A stretch of DNA of 64,000 nucleotides. Origin: Epiperipatus broadwayi. Lineage: Eukaryota > Onychophora > Udeonychophora > Euonychophora > Peripatidae. Where the stretch lies: NCBI GenBank assembly GCA_028023455.1, contig JAQFVV010000014.1:1737336-1801335 (forward strand), read 5' to 3'. The position numbers and the translations under genes are program-made. Position 1 is the first letter of the stretch, and each line of letters starts with the position of its first letter. Below, piece by piece: positions 59,518-64,000 of this stretch. Under the pieces are notes generated by a model, which saw nothing but the letters and a program-made list of their open reading frames with translations, did not search any database and had not been told where the DNA came from.

Positions 59518-60059
59518 TTTCTTATAAAAATCTGATATAGTAAAAATTCCTCCCTAAATGTAATTAATTTAGTCAAACCAATATATAATACCTTAATCCT
59601 CTTTAAATAACATTCTTTCTTAATATATAATATTTTTATAAATTTACATAATATTTTCATTTCCCATTTAAAAATTATTTTATCATTAAAAAATCTTTTA
59701 ATATTATACAATTTAATGAAACCAGGAATCACTCCATATTTTTTACTTTTCTTTAAAAATCTAATATCTAAATTAATTTTCACAATTTTTAATTTCAAAT
59801 TAATCCATTCATTAATACATTTAATACAAATTTTAAACATTCCATAAACTTTAATATTTTTCCTTAAATATCTAATAAAATGTCCCAAACTGCATTCTTT
59901 AAAACCATAGTAACCATAATGTTTCTTAATCTTGAAAATACCAATATCCATTTCCATATTAATATTCTTCATACAGTAACAGAATTTTAAAAATATTCCA
60001 ATATTCAAATATTCCAATAATAATCCAAGTTTAGATAGAATAGTAAATTTAAAACCCAA
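59493..60059 (-). pseudogene. PLE N-terminal region, frameshifted from RT
   Basis: 188 codons of Lys/Ile-rich sequence including YGVIPGFIKLYNIK and EMKILCKFIKILYIKKE. It aligns with IIPKFLKLNKFIK and WEIKLLKREIKLKYKKK of the copy at 39880, where this region is in one frame with KRHNKKFN. Here the frame overlaps the RT ORF by 25 bp, so a frameshift separates the N-terminus from RT. It has no ATG start (opens at TTG); the initiation site is unknown. Confidence 0.6.
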
Positions 60060-60168
60060 AATAATGTTTCTTCTTTTCTTTAAAAAATATAGTCCTTAAA
60101 AACCAATATTATCCAATATAAATTCACCAACCAATTTCTTTAAAAAAACTTGTTCTTTATTTAACTAT

Positions 60169-60456
60169 ATGCTTGAGGCAATGAAAGGAGTATATATTAT
60201 TAAATGTTTAGATTGTTGGAAAGAGGGTAAAAGTATTTCTTATATTGGAAATACTAAGAATAAATTAGAAACAAGGTTAAAACAACATTTATCTGATAAA
60301 AAATCTGCAATTTATTTTCATAGGTGTAAATTTGGTCATACTGATTACAAAATTGAACTTTTGGAAACTGTAAATAATTATAAAGAAAGGTTTTTAAAAG
60401 AAAATTTCTATATTAAGGAATTTAAACCATATATGAATAGAAAACTGATAGATTAA
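60169..60456 (+). pseudogene. PLE GIY-YIG endonuclease, inverted copy
   Basis: 95 codons, nearly identical to the frame at 57424-57681 (HLSDKKSAI against HLSNKKSAI; HTDYKIE against HTDYTIE) and extending to FKPYMNRKLID, probably the natural C-terminus. It lacks the reverse transcriptase because the inverted copy starts just upstream at about 60168. Confidence 0.8.
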
Positions 60457-60929
60457 GATAACAATTAATGACTAGTTTGAGGAATTTTATCCATTTAAAT
60501 AATTTAATTGTTAGTTTTAAATAAAAAGGGTTTTTATTTTTTTTGAGATTTTTTTTTTTTTGTTGGATTTTTTGGGGAAGGTAATATTTTTATATATATT
60601 TTTATTTTATTTTTTATTCTATTTTATTTTTTATTCTATTTTGTTTATATTTGTAATTTTAATTTTTTATTTTAGTTTTATTTGTGTATTTATTTATTTA
60701 TTTATTATTTATTGATAATATTGTTTGTATTTTTTCTTAGTGACTTGAAAAAGACTATAAGGATAGAAATAGTCGAAACGTTGCTTATTGAATGTAAATT
60801 TTTATATAGTTAAATAAAGAACAAGTTTTTTTAAAGAAATTGGTTGGTGAATTTATATTGGATAATATTGGTTTTTAAGGACTATATTTTTTAAAGAAAA
60901 GAAGAAACATTATTTTGGGTTTTAAATTT
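60457..60929 (+). repeat. PLE 3' untranslated region and 3'-to-5' junction
   Basis: Contains GACTATAAGG, ATAGAAATAGTCGAAACG (60751-60780), a hairpin GACTAT/ATAGTC directly followed by GAAAC, then AATAAAG and the start of another PLE copy (GGACTATATTTTTTAAAG). The mirror lies at 57000-57400. Confidence 0.65.
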
Positions 60930-60940
60930 AAAATAATATA

Positions 60941-61929
60941 CTAACTTGTGGTTTAATATACTCTATAAAAAACATTATAATTTACAATTATATCATTGAT
61001 AGTTTTTCCATTTTGTTTTTTAAATAGGCAAAGAATATTTTCTGAAACATGATTCATTAAATTAAAATAAAGCATGTAGAAAACAAAATAAATTAGAGAT
61101 TATGTAAATTTTTTTTTTCAAATTGACTTTACACAATGTACATTTTAAAATCTACTTTTAGTGCATTTTTTTTTGTTCTGTTATCTTTTTTTTTTTTGTA
61201 ATATCTGGCCAATAAAACTGAGTTTTTTATGCAGTGCTCTCTTTTTTTTAATCATTGGCAAAAATTTTATTTTACATAAATATAATCAAAAATGAAATAA
61301 AGATTACATAAAAAGTATAAGGTACACTTTGTTACTGAAGTTTTAAAAATGTAAATGATTAAATCTTTCTTTTTTTGACAATGTTATATAGTTTTACATT
61401 TACAATGAAAGTTTTATCTTGACTAGTCAGAAACAAATTATCCAAATATTGATTTAAAATTGAGCAAATAAATGATATTTTAAACTTATGTTTAGTACTC
61501 TTTGATTTCATAATGCATACAATCATTTTTTCTCAAAATAATTTACAATTACAATGGTTCTATTTATGCCCCAGGCAAAATAACATTATTAATAATTTTA
61601 ATCCACAATTGATTCAATTAATATATTTTAGATAATATTAATTGATATACTTTGTTGAAGTACATGATTAAAGTATATTTTTAATATTTTTTTTTTACTG
61701 AATGAAACTGGCATGTTTTTGCTTTTGTCATTGTTTTATCTTTATTTTATATATATATTATAAAAGAAAGCACTTGTCTTGTATGAACACTGAGTGAAAG
61801 TTAGATAACATAGGTTAATAACATTTTAATTTTAAAATTAAAATATAATATTGTATACTATATAATGAATAAATCTGTACTGTGTTTTTTTAGCATGAAT
61901 GTCACTAACAGCTTTTCAGATGATCTAGC
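60941..61929. other. AT-rich non-coding stretch
   Basis: No gene recognised. TA run near 61749. Confidence 0.4.
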
Positions 61930-61944
61930 TTTACTGGAATTATA

Positions 61945-62770
61945 AATTTTATTAAATGCACATTATTATATTAAGTAATATTTACTAAGGCTGTAACCTT
62001 TAGGAATAAGCGTCTGAAAAATTCGAAGGTAGGGACCTCTACAGGTCTTAGCCACAAGCTTATGCTAGGAAGAAAAGAAGGAAAACTTCTTTACTTCAAC
62101 CTACTTTTATATATGAATAGGTGAAGCTGAAGTGGTTAGATCAAGATCTTTCCATTGACTCGTTGTAAATCGTAAAATTTCGCGAGTATTAATGTATAAT
62201 AAGAATTGTGGACTTAATTAGGGAAGTATTGAATAGCTTCACACTCTTAGATCTAACCACTTCAGCTTCACCTATTCATATATAAAAGTAGGTTGAAGTA
62301 AAGAAGGTTTCCTTCTTTTCTTCCTAGCATAAGCTTGTGGCTAAGACCTGTAGAGGTCCTTACCTTCGAATTTTTCGGACGCTTATTCCTAAAGGTTACA
62401 GTCTTAGTAAATATTACTTAATATAATAATGTACATTTAATAAAATTTATAATTACAATTTTAAATTATCGTAATATATTTCTTACTATAAGATCTTTCC
62501 ATTGACTCGTAAATCATAAGATTTCGCAAGTGTTAATGTATAATAAGAATTGTGGACTTAATTAGTGAAGTATTGAATAGCTTCACACTCTTTAATCTAA
62601 CCACTTCAGCTTCACCTATTCATATTTAAAAGTAGGTTGAAGTAAAGAAGGTTTCGAAGGTTTCCTTTTTTTCTTTCTATCGTAAGCTTGTGGCTAAGAC
62701 CTGTAGAGGTCCCTACCTTCGAATTTTTCAGATGCTTATTCCTAAAGGTTACAGTCTTAGTAAATATTAC
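61945..62770. mobile_element. Tandem and fold-back element, unit about 348 bp, 15-bp direct repeat at edges
   Basis: Two tandem plus-orientation units: one from about 62142, a second from 62490 (both starting AAGATCTTTCCATTGACTCG). An inverted partial unit lies on the left (61945-62130). The edges repeat CTTTACTGGAATTAT (61930-61944 and 62771-62785). Hairpins include GACCT/AGGTC and GTGAAG/CTTCAC. No coding frame and no hammerhead core (CTGANGA with GAAA) on either strand. Layout is the same as the hammerhead families. Confidence 0.65.
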
Positions 62771-62785
62771 TTTACTGGAATTATT

Positions 62786-64000
62786 ATTGTATGATGTCAT
62801 CCCTGTACAAAATGGCCATGATTTTGGAAAAATGGTAGTTGTTTTTAAAGAAAAAATTTGAGAATTTATTTTAATGATCATAGTAGTGAATAATCGATTG
62901 TAAATCAAAATAATCAGTACAAATGGTCAGTATGGAAATCCTTACATTAAAATCTTACTTGATCATTATAATGAGGTAAATGTATGTTAGCAACAGATTC
63001 AAAAATGGATCTGATTTTTTTTTTTTTTAGCAATTAAATTTACTACTATATAACTTGCTTTGAATAATGAATTAGTTTGAGTAGTTAATTTTTTGAAATA
63101 GTTTTTATTTACAGTATATTCATTAAGATTCATCAATTTTTTTATTATATTTGGACATAATTTCTTTTCAAATTATAATCTTTGAAAAAGCAATCCTATG
63201 TTTCTACAAAACAAATATAACATTTTAGTATTAGCTTTAAGAAGGAAATAATTATCTGTATATTTATTTTGAAATATCTTTTTTCCCCAATATTTTTTTG
63301 ACAATGTAGATCTAATTAAATTTAAATAATGAGTATTATAAATTAATTTAAATTATTTATAACTTGAAATAAAATGCTCATTTATAAAATTAATTATTAC
63401 TGTAAATATATATTATGTTATTGTTAATTTGGTGCCTGGACCTAATTGTTGTATTGTAGGCTGCCTATTTATGGTGGCAAACAGAGTTAATGTAGTTAAT
63501 TATGTTCAAAAGTTGTGCATTTACTGAAAATATAAATAAAAGACAGAAGGTATATTTGGATTTTTGTTGTTTTGTTTGTAATCTTGTACTAACAAATGAT
63601 ATGCAAATTCATTATCTATAAATATTATGTTTAAAAATGTTTTTGATGGTAATAACATGAAAGAAAGATTTGAAAAAAATTGTAACCTTTGTCGAAAGTA
63701 GTATGAAACTTATGACATATTTCCAAAATATGCTAGACAATATGGTAAACATTTTCATGTGAATTGTTTACCATTATGCAAAAATGACTGATTTTTTTTT
63801 CTTTTCTACCTCTATGTATATACTTTTTAACAAATTATTAATTGCAATGTTAATAAATCTGAAATATTCATTAGCATAAATAGATAAAATATAATTTTAT
63901 AACTATAATTGAGCTAATTTTTTAGATTTATAAATCTGTTTTATAAATCCTCACGGCATGAACATAGGAAAAAAATAAATCTGGAAACATTGAAGTGAAA
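62786..64000. other. AT-rich non-coding stretch
   Basis: No gene or named repeat recognised to the window end. Confidence 0.45.

Larger units (their letters stand above)
56985..60929 (-). mobile_element. Penelope-like element with inverted 3' copy, best preserved, probable 11-bp TSD
   Basis: Main copy on the minus strand (about 60110 down to 57000) plus a plus-strand partial 3' copy (60168-60860) whose sequence mirrors 57000-57690. Both outer edges pass from a PLE 3' end into PLE 5' sequence, as expected from a tandem template. Candidate TSD AAAATAATATA at 56974-56984 and 60930-60940; AT-rich, so moderate weight. Confidence 0.85.

Noticed and set aside
1-64000. CRISPR array, bacterial operon or phage
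   Set aside because: The repeats present are fold-back, tandem or dispersed transposon families; spliced exon structure and metazoan retroelements show eukaryotic DNA.

Overview
The window is nuclear DNA from a metazoan. It is very AT-rich and dominated by transposable elements, microsatellites and homopolymer runs, with almost no host coding sequence. The one clear host gene piece is a 90-nt exon (25954-26043, + strand) with AG/GTAAGT splice borders. Its translation carries GTRTHKQI, the motif Ia signature of the BRIP1/FANCJ DNA helicase. No flanking BRIP1 exon was recognised, so most of the window is probably made of very long, element-filled introns. The species cannot be named from the sequence; the mix of Penelope-like elements (PLEs), RTE-type LINEs, hAT elements and hammerhead-ribozyme repeats fits an invertebrate with a large genome.

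Layout. 1-960: AT-rich. 961-1520: a dispersed repeat ('repeat R') holding a small tRNA-like insertion. 1568-3384: a head-to-head palindromic PLE with a 12-bp target-site duplication (TSD). 3410-5500: further pieces of repeat R. 5500-7379: tandem and inverted units of about 425 bp, each with a hammerhead ribozyme (retrozyme-like). 7380-14455: a degraded Ty3/gypsy-type LTR retrotransposon with two LTRs. 14456-17550: another part of repeat R, tRNA-like relics and local duplications. 17555-18045: a second hammerhead family. 18140-19435: a LINE 3' end. 20290-20545: an RTE relic. 22270-23095: a terminal-inverted-repeat element. 23607-24079 and 28839-29759: two non-autonomous hAT elements with perfect 8-bp TSDs. 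32080-32400: an RTE relic.

35734-36303: a palindromic hammerhead element with a 13-bp TSD. 36383-42786: a composite PLE insertion (one inverted partial copy plus two direct copies) with a 13-bp TSD, itself interrupted by a 5'-truncated RTE with its own 11-bp TSD. 42940-44140: a hAT transposase relic (minus). 45600-46830: a LINE reverse transcriptase relic (minus). 46844-47903: a second locus of the 35.7-kb hammerhead family. 48237-52027: a 3.8-kb fold-back element with an internal minisatellite. 53650-54250: a GC-richer island with two hairpin repeats and a coding-like stretch. 54931-55930: a 5'-truncated LINE (minus). 56985-60929: the best-preserved PLE (minus), with a 607-residue reverse transcriptase ORF (YVDD) and a GIY-YIG ORF one in-frame stop apart. 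61945-62770: a tandem/fold-back element with a 15-bp direct repeat at its edges and no recognised ribozyme.

The theme is PLE biology. PLE machinery (reverse transcriptase plus GIY-YIG endonuclease) sits beside three families of short, non-coding, hammerhead-bearing repeats. These share the PLE insertion style: head-to-head partial copies and TSDs of about 11-15 bp. A reasonable inference is that the PLEs mobilise the short elements in trans. The 62-kb element shows the same architecture but no recognisable hammerhead, and is the best candidate for something undescribed.
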